Translations under genes and position numbers: made by a program
Shown: positions 22,382 to 29,767 of the stretch, one piece after another
Position numbering within the stretch: the first letter of the stretch is position 1
Layout: the number at the start of each line of letters is the position of its first letter
The notes under the pieces: generated by a model
Databases searched by the model: none
What the model saw: the letters and a program-made list of their open reading frames with translations, nothing else
Told to the model about the DNA's origin: nothing
Source: JBBTQX01 sp038064955
Lineage (GTDB): Bacteria > Patescibacteriota > Minisyncoccia > UBA6257 > GWB1-50-10
Direction of reading: 5' to 3'
Length of the DNA stretch: 32,092 nucleotides
Assembly: GCA_038064955.1 (NCBI GenBank)
Contig: JBBTRY010000009.1
Coordinates: forward strand, 1 to 32,092

Positions 22382-22410
22382 TTGACAATTTGGGCGAAAG
22401 TAAATAGACT
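22382..22410 (+). promoter_or_regulatory. rpmB promoter
   Basis: TTGACA (22382-22387), a 17-nt spacer and TAGACT (22405-22410) form a good sigma-70-type promoter. Transcription would start near 22417, about 4 nt before the rpmB ATG at 22421, so the mRNA would be leaderless or nearly so. Confidence 0.7.
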
Positions 22411-22420
22411 TCAATCTGTT

Positions 22421-22612
22421 ATGCGAATGTGCGAAAAATGCGGAAAATCTTCGATTGGCGGCGGAACGCGCAAGCTTTTGCGCGGCCACTATAACCCGAC
22501 TGCCTGGACCAAAAAACGGGCGAATTTGCAGTGGACCACTTTGCTCGTGAAAGGCAAGCGCTCCTACGTTTGCACGAAATGCCTGAGGACACTCACTAAA
22601 AAAGCGAAGTAG
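22421..22612 (+). CDS. rpmB: Large ribosomal subunit protein bL28, zinc type
   Basis: L28 is an exposed 50S protein. Starting at ATG 22421 it has 63 residues: MRMCEKCGKSSIGGGTRK, KRANLQWTTLLVKGKRSYVC and TKCLRTL. Cys4, Cys7, Cys51 and Cys54 form the zinc ribbon. A longer in-frame start at 22382 would overlap the promoter and is not supported. It is followed by tRNA-Pro after 2 nt, and both probably share the transcript and its terminator. Confidence 0.93.
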   Translation: MRMCEKCGKSSIGGGTRKLLRGHYNPTAWTKKRANLQWTTLLVKGKRSYVCTKCLRTLTKKAK

Positions 22613-22614
22613 CG

Positions 22615-22688
22615 CGGGCTGTAGTATAGCGGCAGTATGCACCCTCGGGGTGGGTGTGACCCGGGTTCGATTCCCGGCAGCCCGACCA
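22615..22688 (+). tRNA. tRNA-Pro (anticodon GGG, unusual base 33)
   Basis: The acceptor stem CGGGCTG/CAGCCCG, D stem GTAT/ATGC or a shortened version, anticodon stem CACCC/GGGTG and T arm CCGGG-TTCGATT-CCCGG are visible, with A73 and encoded CCA. The seven-base anticodon loop TCGGGGT gives anticodon GGG but places C at position 33, where almost all tRNAs have U. Reading CTCGGGG instead would give CGG with U33 but breaks the stem. Either way it accepts proline. Confidence 0.88.
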
Positions 22689-22703
22689 ATAACAAATTAA
22701 ACT

Positions 22704-22739
22704 AAAAACAAGAACTCGGTAAAGCGAGTTCTTGTTTTT
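22704..22739. terminator. Bidirectional intrinsic terminator
   Basis: AAAAACAAGAACTCG (22704-22718) pairs perfectly with CGAGTTCTTGTTTTT (22725-22739) around GTAAAG. The plus strand ends in T5 and the minus strand likewise. It ends the convergent rpmB-tRNA-Pro and rpoD transcripts and overlaps the rpoD stop codon (22738-22740). Confidence 0.9.
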
Positions 22740-23955
22740 AATACCCCTCCAGTTTCTTGGCCTTGTCGTGCCCCCTTATCTTATCCAAAGCCTTGGCCTC
22801 GATCTGCCGGATGCGTTCGCGGGTGACGCCGAAAACCTTCCCCACTTCTTCCAAAGTATGCGGAATATTATCTTCCAAACCGAAGCGCATCGAGAGTATT
22901 TTCCGTTCCCGTTCGGTGAGATCGTCCAATATTTCCTTGATTTGGTCTTTCAAAAGCGCGTGGCTCGCGAGCTGGTCGGGGCTCAAGCTCTGCTCGTCTT
23001 TGATGAAATCGGAAAGCGAAAGGTCATCCTCGCTGTCGCCGATCGGCGCTTCGAGCGAAATGACTTCCTGGGAAATTTTCTGGATGTAGTGCACTTTCTT
23101 CACATCCATTCCCATTTCGGTCGCGATTTCTTCAGGCAGAGGTTCGCGGCCCAGCTCCTGCATCAGCTGGCGCTTCGTCTGGGTGTATTTCGTAATGGTT
23201 TCCACCATATGCACCGGAATGCGGATAGTGCGCGAATAATCCGCCAAAGCGCGGGTAACGGCCTGGCGAATCCACCAGGTCGCGTAAGTGGAAAATTTGA
23301 AACCCTTCCGATAGTCGAATTTGTCGACGGCCCGCGAAAGGCCGATATTCCCCTCCTGAATCAGATCCAAAATGCTCAAACGCGGACTGCGGTTCACATA
23401 GCGCTTGGCGATCGAAACCACTAGTCTCAAATTTGCCTGAATCAATCTCTTTCGAGCGAGTTCATCGGACTGTTCGGCGCGCTTCGCCAAATCTTTTTCT
23501 TCCTGCGAAGTCAGAAGCGGCGTCTTGCCGATTTCCTTGAGATACATTTGGACGGCATCGGGCAGAATCTGGTCGAAGCGGGTCGCTTCCTTCAATTCCT
23601 GAAGGGAGATTTCTTCCAATTTCGTGTCTTTGATAAAAAGGCTCGTCTCTTTTATCTTTACTCCATGCTCTTCGAGCTTGTTGTAAGCCCGCTCCAAAAA
23701 AGCGAGATTTTTTTCGATGTCCGGGAAATAATTCAGAACCTCGGCATCAGTGATAAATCCTCGGCTCCGGCCGCGCCGGACAAGCTCCCTAAGCCCTTCA
23801 TCGTATCCTTCCGGCACTTTCAGCTTCTTCTCTTTCGGTTTGGCTTTTGAAACCTTCTTTTTGGCCTTGGGGGATTTTTTTACTTTACGAACCTTCGGCT
23901 TTTTGGATTTATTGGCTTTTTTTCCTTTCTTCGCTTTTTTTATTTTTTTTGCCAT
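22738..23955 (-). CDS. rpoD: RNA polymerase sigma factor RpoD (sigma-70)
   Basis: This is the housekeeping sigma factor. The 405-residue protein has a very Lys-rich N-terminus (about 1-45), a shortened region 1.1 (about 48-90), then regions 2-4. Region 2 contains FDYRKGFKFSTYATWWIRQA and region 4 the helix-turn-helix TLEEVGKVFGVTRERIRQIE. It starts 12 nt after dnaG; dnaG-rpoD is the macromolecular-synthesis arrangement, here without rpsU. Confidence 0.97.
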   Translation of the reverse strand: MAKKIKKAKKGKKANKSKKPKVRKVKKSPKAKKKVSKAKPKEKKLKVPEGYDEGLRELVRRGRSRGFITDAEVLNYFPDIEKNLAFLERAYNKLEEHGVKIKETSLFIKDTKLEEISLQELKEATRFDQILPDAVQMYLKEIGKTPLLTSQEEKDLAKRAEQSDELARKRLIQANLRLVVSIAKRYVNRSPRLSILDLIQEGNIGLSRAVDKFDYRKGFKFSTYATWWIRQAVTRALADYSRTIRIPVHMVETITKYTQTKRQLMQELGREPLPEEIATEMGMDVKKVHYIQKISQEVISLEAPIGDSEDDLSLSDFIKDEQSLSPDQLASHALLKDQIKEILDDLTERERKILSMRFGLEDNIPHTLEEVGKVFGVTRERIRQIEAKALDKIRGHDKAKKLEGY

Positions 23956-23967
23956 ATAAGTGTTCCC

Positions 23968-25692
23968 TTATTTATTTAAATTATCGATGCGCTTCGTCGT
24001 TTCCGAAAAATCTTTCAAAATATCGTTCACCGAATCATCGTCTCCGACGCTCTGGGCCCTTTTAAGCGCATGCTTGAGGGACAACTGGCGTTCCTTGAGG
24101 CTGGTATTCTCGAGCCTCCTCATCAAATCCTTGAATTCCTTTTCCGTTTTTTCCGGCTCCGCGTCCGCAAACTCGTAGGAAGATTGGAGTTCCAGGAATC
24201 CCCGAGCCTCTTCCGCAGGATTGGCGAGAATCTTCTGGTAGTCGGGCGGCAGAAGCTGGCTATTGGCTTTCAATATATTCAAAAAATCCTCTTTTGTCAA
24301 AGCGATGGAGACCAAGCGTTTCGCGACCTGATCGATATAATCCGGCAAAGGCACGCTGGCATCTTCTTCTTCCGCTCCATAAGAAGGAAGTTCTCCGGCA
24401 TTGCCCAATTCTTCCGTAAGCGCGGCCTCCGATATACCCGACCTCTTCGAAAGTTCTTTGACCCAGATATTTTCTTCCATCGCGCTCTTCAGGGATTTCA
24501 CCATTCCGAGAAGATGGCGGATTATTCTTTTTCGCTTGGGAATGTCGCCTTCGGTCCAAACGCCCGGCCGGAAATAAATGCCGAAGATATATTCAAAGGC
24601 AGGTACGGCCCGGCCAATGGCTCCTTTTAAAAAAATCGGGTTGGATTGGGCGGCGTCGGCCGGATCTTTGAACTTTCCGAGATTCAGCACTTTTACGTGA
24701 AAGTCGAATCTATTGAAGAAATCAAGCGCGCGTTCCAGAGCTTTAAGCCCAGCCGCGTCGTTGTCGAAGCTCACGACCACAGTATCCGCGAAGCGCCGGA
24801 GCTTCTCGAGGTGGTAGGGTGTAAGGGCCGTGCCCGAAACCGCCGCGACGTTCTTTATCCCCGCCTGCCAAGCACCCAGAAAATCCATCTGCCCTTCCAC
24901 CAGAACAGCCGTTCGGCTGTCGGCAATGGATTTCTTGGACCGGTCGAAGCCGTAGAGTGTCCGCGACTTGTTGAAGATGGGGGTTTCTGGCGAATTGAGA
25001 TATTTCGGAGGTGATCCGCCGCCTGGCGGAGGAGAATTCTTATATCTCGCTTCCACTTCCGGCAATATCCGGCCCGTGAAAGCAACCGTCTTGCCCACCT
25101 GATTCGCAATCGGAAAAATTATCCGCTCGAAGAATTTATCGCGGTAAAGACCGTTCGTGTTCTTATGGCTTAAGCCCGCCCGCACCACATCTCCGACCGC
25201 GTACCCTTTCTTGATGAGAAAAACAGTGAGCGAATCGCCTCCCGGACTGTAGCCCAAATCGAACTCATCGATTGTCTCGGGTGTTATCCCCCGATCCTTG
25301 AGATATTTTTGCGCCGATTGGTTCTTGGCCAATTCGGCTTTGTAGAAATTCTTCGCCTCCTCGTGAAGGTCGTAAAGTATGCCGAATTCCCTTTGCTGGG
25401 TCGGGCTCATCGTCTGAATCGGAATGCCGGCCTTCTCGGCAAGAAATCTCAAAGCTTCCGGAAATTCCAAATGTTCGTAGAGCATCGCGAATTTGATGAC
25501 GTCACCGCCCAAGCCACAGCCAAAGCAATGCCACATCTTCCGTTCGGGCGAAACCATAAAAGACGGGGTCTTTTCGCCGTGGAATGGACAAAGGCCTTTA
25601 AGATTCTTCCCCGCCGGCGCGAGCGTCATATATGACCGGAGGAAATCGGTCAGTTCCAATTTTTCCTTGATTAAATCGACTTCTTTAGCCAT
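23968..25692 (-). CDS. dnaG: DNA primase
   Basis: Primase makes RNA primers for replication. The 574-residue protein has a CHC2 zinc finger with Cys35, His38, Cys56 and Cys59, followed by the catalytic TOPRIM domain with VLVEGQMDFLGAWQAG near residue 260 and SFDNDAAGLKALERAL. The C-terminal third is a helical DnaB-interaction region. The upstream 33-bp palindrome lies between this gene and obg. Confidence 0.96.
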   Translation of the reverse strand: MAKEVDLIKEKLELTDFLRSYMTLAPAGKNLKGLCPFHGEKTPSFMVSPERKMWHCFGCGLGGDVIKFAMLYEHLEFPEALRFLAEKAGIPIQTMSPTQQREFGILYDLHEEAKNFYKAELAKNQSAQKYLKDRGITPETIDEFDLGYSPGGDSLTVFLIKKGYAVGDVVRAGLSHKNTNGLYRDKFFERIIFPIANQVGKTVAFTGRILPEVEARYKNSPPPGGGSPPKYLNSPETPIFNKSRTLYGFDRSKKSIADSRTAVLVEGQMDFLGAWQAGIKNVAAVSGTALTPYHLEKLRRFADTVVVSFDNDAAGLKALERALDFFNRFDFHVKVLNLGKFKDPADAAQSNPIFLKGAIGRAVPAFEYIFGIYFRPGVWTEGDIPKRKRIIRHLLGMVKSLKSAMEENIWVKELSKRSGISEAALTEELGNAGELPSYGAEEEDASVPLPDYIDQVAKRLVSIALTKEDFLNILKANSQLLPPDYQKILANPAEEARGFLELQSSYEFADAEPEKTEKEFKDLMRRLENTSLKERQLSLKHALKRAQSVGDDDSVNDILKDFSETTKRIDNLNK

Positions 25693-25708
25693 TGTTTCTT
25701 TTCAGTTT

Positions 25709-25741
25709 ACCCCCACACTTACAAAAAAGTAAGTATGGGGT
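25709..25741. repeat. Compact inverted-repeat element D between dnaG and obg
   Basis: ACCCCCACACTTAC (25709-25722) pairs with GTAAGTATGGGGT (25729-25741), leaving a six-A loop. The helix is perfect apart from one bulge and one mismatch near CAC. The ends match the ACCCC-CAC arms of elements A-C, but the 80-nt interior is absent. It lies within the divergent promoter region, 16 nt before the dnaG start and 29 nt before the obg start. Confidence 0.6.
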
Positions 25742-25758
25742 TTAAGCCAATAAAAGGT

Positions 25759-25764
25759 TAGAAT
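25759..25764 (+). promoter_or_regulatory. obg -10 box
   Basis: TAGAAT lies 6 nt before the obg ATG at 25771. No clear -35 is seen, because the expected position falls inside the palindrome at 25709-25741. If used, obg mRNA would start at or beside the start codon. Confidence 0.35.
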
Positions 25765-25770
25765 GAGGCA

Positions 25771-26733
25771 ATGCTTATCGATGACATAACTATCCGGATT
25801 TCCGGCGGGCACGGCGGGCGGGGCGCAGTGGCTTTCAATAAGAATATGAAGTCTCTGGGCCCGACGGGCGCGCGGGGAGGAAACGGCGGAAACGTCTTTT
25901 TTCTGGGTGTCTCGGATTTGAACGCGCTGAACCGCTTTCGAAACGAAAAAGAGTTTTCCGCCCAGAACGGCGAAAACGGCAAAGGCCAGAATAACGACGG
26001 TAAGACCGGCACGGACGTGGTTTTGAATGTTCCCGTGGGAACCATAGTTCATAATCTGACGAACGGCTCGGAAACCGAGATAGTGAAAATCGGCGACAAA
26101 GTGATGATTGCGAAAGGCGGCCACGGCGGCAAAGGCAATTACCATTTCCGCTCCGCCGTAAACACGAGCCCCACCCAATTCAAAGAAGGGACGCCGGGCG
26201 AAGAATTTGAACTCCGTTTGGAACTCAAAATGATAGCAGACGTGGGATTCATCGGTTTGCCGAATGCGGGAAAATCCAGTCTTCTGAACGAACTTACCAA
26301 AGCCAAAAGCAAAGTGGCGAATTATCCCTTCACAACGCTCGAGCCGAATCTCGGCGCGTATTACGAGCTTATCCTCGCCGATATCCCGGGACTCATCGAG
26401 GGCGCGGCGGCCGGAAAGGGCCTGGGCATAAAATTCCTGCGCCACGTCGAAAGAACCAAAACACTTTTCCATTTCGTCTCCGCCGAATCCGAATCGCCGG
26501 TCAAGGATTACCGCGTTATTCGGAAAGAACTCAAAAAATACAGTCCCGCGCTCATAAAAAAGTTTGAATATGTATTTCTTACAAAAAGCGATTTGGCAGG
26601 CCCTAATGACCTGAAGAAAAAAATCGCGATGCTGAAAAAAACTCTGGTCAAAGTCATCCCAATATCCGTCTACGACTGGGATTCTTTAGAAAAAGTTAAA
26701 GAGATTCTGAATAAAATCCAAGCGAAAAAATAA
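25771..26733 (+). CDS. obg: GTPase Obg/CgtA
   Basis: Obg is a ribosome-associated GTPase involved in 50S maturation. The 320-residue protein has the glycine-rich Obg domain at about residues 1-156 (GGHGGRG, then GPTGARGGNGGNVFF, GGHGGKGNYHF) and the G domain with GLPNAGKSS (162-170), DIPG (204-207) and TKSD (271-274, where NKxD is usual). The optional C-terminal OCT extension is absent. It diverges from dnaG. Confidence 0.97.
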   Translation: MLIDDITIRISGGHGGRGAVAFNKNMKSLGPTGARGGNGGNVFFLGVSDLNALNRFRNEKEFSAQNGENGKGQNNDGKTGTDVVLNVPVGTIVHNLTNGSETEIVKIGDKVMIAKGGHGGKGNYHFRSAVNTSPTQFKEGTPGEEFELRLELKMIADVGFIGLPNAGKSSLLNELTKAKSKVANYPFTTLEPNLGAYYELILADIPGLIEGAAAGKGLGIKFLRHVERTKTLFHFVSAESESPVKDYRVIRKELKKYSPALIKKFEYVFLTKSDLAGPNDLKKKIAMLKKTLVKVIPISVYDWDSLEKVKEILNKIQAKK

Positions 26734-26755
26734 GCGCGGTTAAACGAAATCCTGC

Positions 26756-27616
26756 CTAGCTTCTCGCGAAGCGGACGTAGATTCCGGCGGGAACCAGCCG
26801 CTTCGAGCCGGCCTCCTCTATTTGAAGTTCGCCGAATTCCATATTCTCTTCGTCGAAGAAGCTTTGAACTGCCTGAAAGAAAGCTCTGGGCGAATATCCC
26901 GCCGCGTAGCCATTCAAAATCAGGAAAGCTCCTTTCTTCGAAGAAAGGAGTTTCTTCACCGGCTCCAAGAGCCGAAGTAAGTCCTCCTCTATTTTCCAGA
27001 CTTCCCCTTTGGGTCCCCGGCCGAAAGCCGGCGGATCGAGAATGATTCCGTCATAAATCTTTCCCCGGCGGACTTCTCGTTCCGCGAATTTAAGCCCGTC
27101 GTCGAGCATATATCTTATCTTGTCTTCCGGAATTCCCGAAAGCTTCGCGTTCCCCTTAGTCCAATCGTTCGCCTGTTTTGAGGCATCCACGTGAGTGACA
27201 TATGCGCCCGCTTTGGCCGCCGCGATGGTCGCGATACCCGTATAACCGAAAAGATTTAGAACCTGCGGAGACTCGAGCGCGAGCGTTTTTTTCCTGAGCC
27301 ATTCCCAATTCGGAACCTGTTCCGGAAAAACGCCGGTATGTTTGAAAGACGTGAGCATCGCCGAAAAACGGACGTCTTCCCAGGAAAGCTCCCATTTCTC
27401 CGGCATATCTTTTTTGCTCCAGGCACCCTTGCCTTCGGACCAGCGGAATTCCGCTTTGGCCTTTTTCCACTCGTCGGGTTTTCCCGGCTTCCAAATGGCC
27501 TGGGTCTCCGGCCGGATTATGGTAAATTCGCCGTAGCGCTCCAGTTTCCGGTTGTCACCGGAATCAATGAGTTCATAGTCTTTCCACGGATGGGCAACGA
27601 GATTCAAATTATCCAT
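26756..27616 (-). CDS. Class I SAM-dependent RNA methyltransferase, RlmI-like
   Basis: The protein has 286 residues and probably methylates rRNA. The SAM-binding motif is NLFGYTGIATIAAAKAGA near residue 121, followed by VTHVDASKQA. The catalytic-loop motif reads LDPPAFGRGPKG near 195. The pattern matches the RlmI/RlmK family of cytosine-5 methyltransferases, but no N-terminal PUA domain is visible, so the exact target is uncertain. The start overlaps the end of the rlmB-like gene by 8 nt, indicating one operon. Confidence 0.87.
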   Translation of the reverse strand: MDNLNLVAHPWKDYELIDSGDNRKLERYGEFTIIRPETQAIWKPGKPDEWKKAKAEFRWSEGKGAWSKKDMPEKWELSWEDVRFSAMLTSFKHTGVFPEQVPNWEWLRKKTLALESPQVLNLFGYTGIATIAAAKAGAYVTHVDASKQANDWTKGNAKLSGIPEDKIRYMLDDGLKFAEREVRRGKIYDGIILDPPAFGRGPKGEVWKIEEDLLRLLEPVKKLLSSKKGAFLILNGYAAGYSPRAFFQAVQSFFDEENMEFGELQIEEAGSKRLVPAGIYVRFARS

Positions 27617-28415
27617 TTTTTTTCAAAGCACCCGAATGGCCGAGGCTCCAGTAAAAAAGTACGACGGCGGCCGAAACGGATGCATTCAGCGATTCGCATT
27701 TCGGATTCATCGGGATGCGGAGCTGGACGTCGCACCGCTCGAAAGTCTTTTCGCGGATTCCCCTGCCCTCGTTCCCGACGATGAAGAGCGACGGCGCGCC
27801 GAACTTCTCGTCCGAGATTTTCTTCTCTCCGTTCATATCCAAGCCGTACACGCGAAAACCTTTTTCCTTCAGAATATCCACGGCACGGTTCACATTGCCC
27901 AATTCCACTATCGGGACGCGGAAAACCATTCCGGCCGATGCCTTAACGACGGCGCCAGTAATGGGAGCCTGATTTTTCGCCGGCAAAAGGATGCCGGAAG
28001 CGCCGAAAGCGGCGGCGGAGCGGATTATCGCTCCGACATTCTGAGGGTCCGTCAATTCATCCAAAAGAACGAGAATGGTATTTTCGTCCGGCTTAAGATT
28101 CGAAACGAAATCGTCGAAATCCACGAGAATTTCCGCCGGGTCAACCGCCGCAATCACTCCCTGGTGCGAAGCATCCCTGGAAACCATCTTGCCCGCGTCG
28201 CCGCCTTTCATCGCCGAAAAAGGAATTTTATTCTTCTCCAAAGTACCGCGGAGCTCGCTCGTATTAGCTTCGGGCGACAAAAAAACCTTTTTCACTGCCC
28301 GAGGCGCGTTTCCGATCGCTTCCATAAGAGCGTGCTTTCCGTAAATATACACCCCCACACCTTTTTTATGGAGGCGTTCCCCAGAATTAAACTTTTTGTG
28401 GTATATATGCTCCAT
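27609..28415 (-). CDS. SpoU-family 2'-O-ribose RNA methyltransferase, RlmB/TrmH-like
   Basis: The 268-residue protein has an N-terminal substrate-binding domain starting at VYIYGKHALMEAIG and a SPOUT catalytic domain with VLLDELTDPQNVGAIIRSAA (motif 1), FIVGNEGRGIRE (motif 2) and IPMNPKCESLNASVSAAV (motif 3). RlmB methylates 23S rRNA; TrmH acts on tRNA; the N-terminal domain favours RlmB. The ATG at 28415 lies 7 nt after a TATAAA box (28428-28423), so the mRNA may begin at the start codon. The first 20 codons lie inside an inverted-repeat element. An alternative start is GTG at residue 20. Confidence 0.9.
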   Translation of the reverse strand: MEHIYHKKFNSGERLHKKGVGVYIYGKHALMEAIGNAPRAVKKVFLSPEANTSELRGTLEKNKIPFSAMKGGDAGKMVSRDASHQGVIAAVDPAEILVDFDDFVSNLKPDENTILVLLDELTDPQNVGAIIRSAAAFGASGILLPAKNQAPITGAVVKASAGMVFRVPIVELGNVNRAVDILKEKGFRVYGLDMNGEKKISDEKFGAPSLFIVGNEGRGIREKTFERCDVQLRIPMNPKCESLNASVSAAVVLFYWSLGHSGALKKNG

Positions 28416-28453
28416 TTCAGAATTTATACTTATCGTATTCTAGGTGTGGGGGT
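28351..28453 (-). repeat. Inverted-repeat element C (103 bp) spanning the rlmB-like start
   Basis: ACCCCCACACCT (28351-28362) is the exact reverse complement of AGGTGTGGGGGT (28442-28453). The element encloses the -10 box TATAAA, the start codon at 28415 and the first 17 or so codons. Its ends match elements A and B but with GC pairs exchanged (CCCCAC instead of CCCGCA). It begins 28 nt after a strong terminator on the minus strand. Confidence 0.7.
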
Positions 28454-28481
28454 AAATTTTTTCCAGTCCAATCAGTATATG

Positions 28482-28513
28482 AAAAAATCCCCGTTTTTCC
28501 AAGAACGGGGATT
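28482..28513 (-). terminator. Intrinsic terminator of the coiled-coil operon
   Basis: AATCCCCGTT (28486-28495) pairs with AACGGGGATT (28504-28513). On the minus strand the stem ends in GGGGATTTTTTC, a strong terminator. It lies 20 nt after the stop of the 83-residue protein and separates this operon from the rlmB-like gene. Confidence 0.88.
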
Positions 28514-28533
28514 AAAACAATTTCAGTTTTAGC

Positions 28534-28785
28534 TTACAAACTGTTCAATTGGTCGTCGATATTCTTCATTTCCGCATCCAAACTGCCGGTATCTATCGAA
28601 TTCAAATCGCTCTGAATAGCAGCTGTGGTATCGCTCCCCGGCTGAACCTGGAGAGAATCCGAAGTTTCGTTTGTCGGAGTTGGAGACTGAATCTTCTGGG
28701 TAAGCGCGAAGTAAACAGCCACGATTACGATTATCGCGACAATGATGTAAATAATTGTTTTCACGGATGATTTTGTCTGGTCCAT
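28534..28785 (-). CDS. Small membrane-anchored hypothetical protein
   Basis: The 83-residue protein has a short polar N-terminus (DQTKSSVK), one hydrophobic segment at about residues 9-28, then a Ser/Thr/Asp/Pro-rich outer part ending in SLDAEMKNIDDQLNSL, which looks helical. It starts 1 nt after the stop of the coiled-coil gene and is therefore in the same operon. It could anchor or cap the exported coiled-coil protein, which is inference. No family was recognised. Confidence 0.72.
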   Translation of the reverse strand: MDQTKSSVKTIIYIIVAIIVIVAVYFALTQKIQSPTPTNETSDSLQVQPGSDTTAAIQSDLNSIDTGSLDAEMKNIDDQLNSL

Positions 28786-28786
28786 A

Positions 28787-29716
28787 TTATTGGGTTACTT
28801 CTAATTCATCGACTTTGGGTATCTGGGCGAGCGTAGTGGCGGCATTATGTACCGCATCACGCGCCGTCTTTATCTTGGTTTTTACCGATTCCAAATCCTG
28901 CCTCAATTGATTCCTCATACCGGTCAAATCGGTCCGAAGCGTATTTTCATCAGAAGCGGGGGTTGAGGAAGAAACAACCGAGTAGGTTTTGCCGGCTTGA
29001 AATTGAATTGCCGCGCGAGCATCTTCTATGGCTTTCTTGGCCAAATCGCTCGCCACATTCACCGCATCCACATTCGCGCCGTTCGCGGCGGCTTTCTGGG
29101 AACGGGACAAAATACGATTCAAGACCGCTTCAATCTGATCGACGGATTTTTTAAAATTATCCATCGCTTTTGTATTCAACGAATTAATGCCGTCAAAAAG
29201 TTTTTCGGCAACCTGTTTTTTTCTCTCGTCTTTCACCGTTTCGAGTCTTTTCTTAAATTCCTCGCGCTTAGTCTCGATTTCTTTCTTCATTTCTTCGCGC
29301 TTTGATTCAAAATCTTTTTTGAATTCTTCCCGTTTCATTTCGAATTCGTTCTTAACCTCTTCCCGTTTATCCTGGAAGGCTTTCAACTGTTCGGGCATGA
29401 GCCGTTTCGCTTCAATCGCGGATTTCACTTCCCCTCGAACGGCATCAAATTTCTCTTTCGTTTCTGTTCGCGTTTCCTTCACCTGCTCGCGAATATTTTC
29501 GGCTTTATCTTTCGTCCGCTCGCGAATGTCTTTAACATCTTGCTTTAATTCTTCCCGCACATTTTTCGCTTTTTCCACCGCATCCTTGCGAATATTCTGA
29601 ATCGCTTTTATAGGCGCAAGTTCTTTCGCTGAATTAATATCGGTCTGGGCGAACGCCAAAACCGGCGCGATTACCGCCAAACCCAACACAACACTCAAAA
29701 TTTTTCCTTTTTTCAT
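28787..29716 (-). CDS. Exported hendecad-repeat coiled-coil protein
   Basis: The 309-residue protein has a signal peptide (MKKGKILSVV...AFAQ, cleavage likely after residue 23, A-F-A). A long Lys/Glu/Arg-rich helix covers about residues 38-175. In it, four 11-residue repeats (117-160) follow KREEFKKDFES, KREEMKKEIET and similar, the hallmark of hendecad right-handed coiled coils. The C-terminal part (about 180-309) is more neutral, with an Ala-rich region and a Ser/Thr segment. It is probably an extended surface or periplasm-like structural protein. It belongs to no family I can name. Confidence 0.8.
   Translation of the reverse strand: MKKGKILSVVLGLAVIAPVLAFAQTDINSAKELAPIKAIQNIRKDAVEKAKNVREELKQDVKDIRERTKDKAENIREQVKETRTETKEKFDAVRGEVKSAIEAKRLMPEQLKAFQDKREEVKNEFEMKREEFKKDFESKREEMKKEIETKREEFKKRLETVKDERKKQVAEKLFDGINSLNTKAMDNFKKSVDQIEAVLNRILSRSQKAAANGANVDAVNVASDLAKKAIEDARAAIQFQAGKTYSVVSSSTPASDENTLRTDLTGMRNQLRQDLESVKTKIKTARDAVHNAATTLAQIPKVDELEVTQ
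29237..29368 (-). repeat. Four tandem 33-bp repeats encoding hendecads
   Basis: Within the coiled-coil gene, four units of 33 bp encode KREEVKNEFEM, KREEFKKDFES, KREEMKKEIET and KREEFKKRLET (residues 117-160). They are imperfect at the DNA level, so copy number could vary between strains by recombination or slippage. Confidence 0.65.
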
Positions 29717-29745
29717 ATGTTATTTTTATTTTTGACCTTTTTTAT

Positions 29746-29754
29746 ATTATAGCA
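29746..29754 (-). promoter_or_regulatory. Promoter of the coiled-coil operon
   Basis: TGCTATAAT on the minus strand (29754-29746) is an extended -10 box, 29 nt before the ATG at 29716. No clear -35 box is present. It lies in the 51-nt gap after the exonuclease gene, so the two genes can be transcribed separately. Confidence 0.55.
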
Positions 29755-29767
29755 TATCCGGTAGTTT

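Noticed and set aside
22382..22420. Longer N-terminus for rpmB
   Set aside because: The extra 13 codons overlap the -35 and -10 boxes and precede the normal L28 start.
25702..26472. 256-codon minus-strand frame opposite obg
   Set aside because: Antisense to the conserved Obg domain and includes the palindrome region.
27636..28532. 298-codon plus-strand frame opposite the rlmB-like gene
   Set aside because: Antisense to conserved SPOUT motifs and reads through the inverted repeat and terminator.
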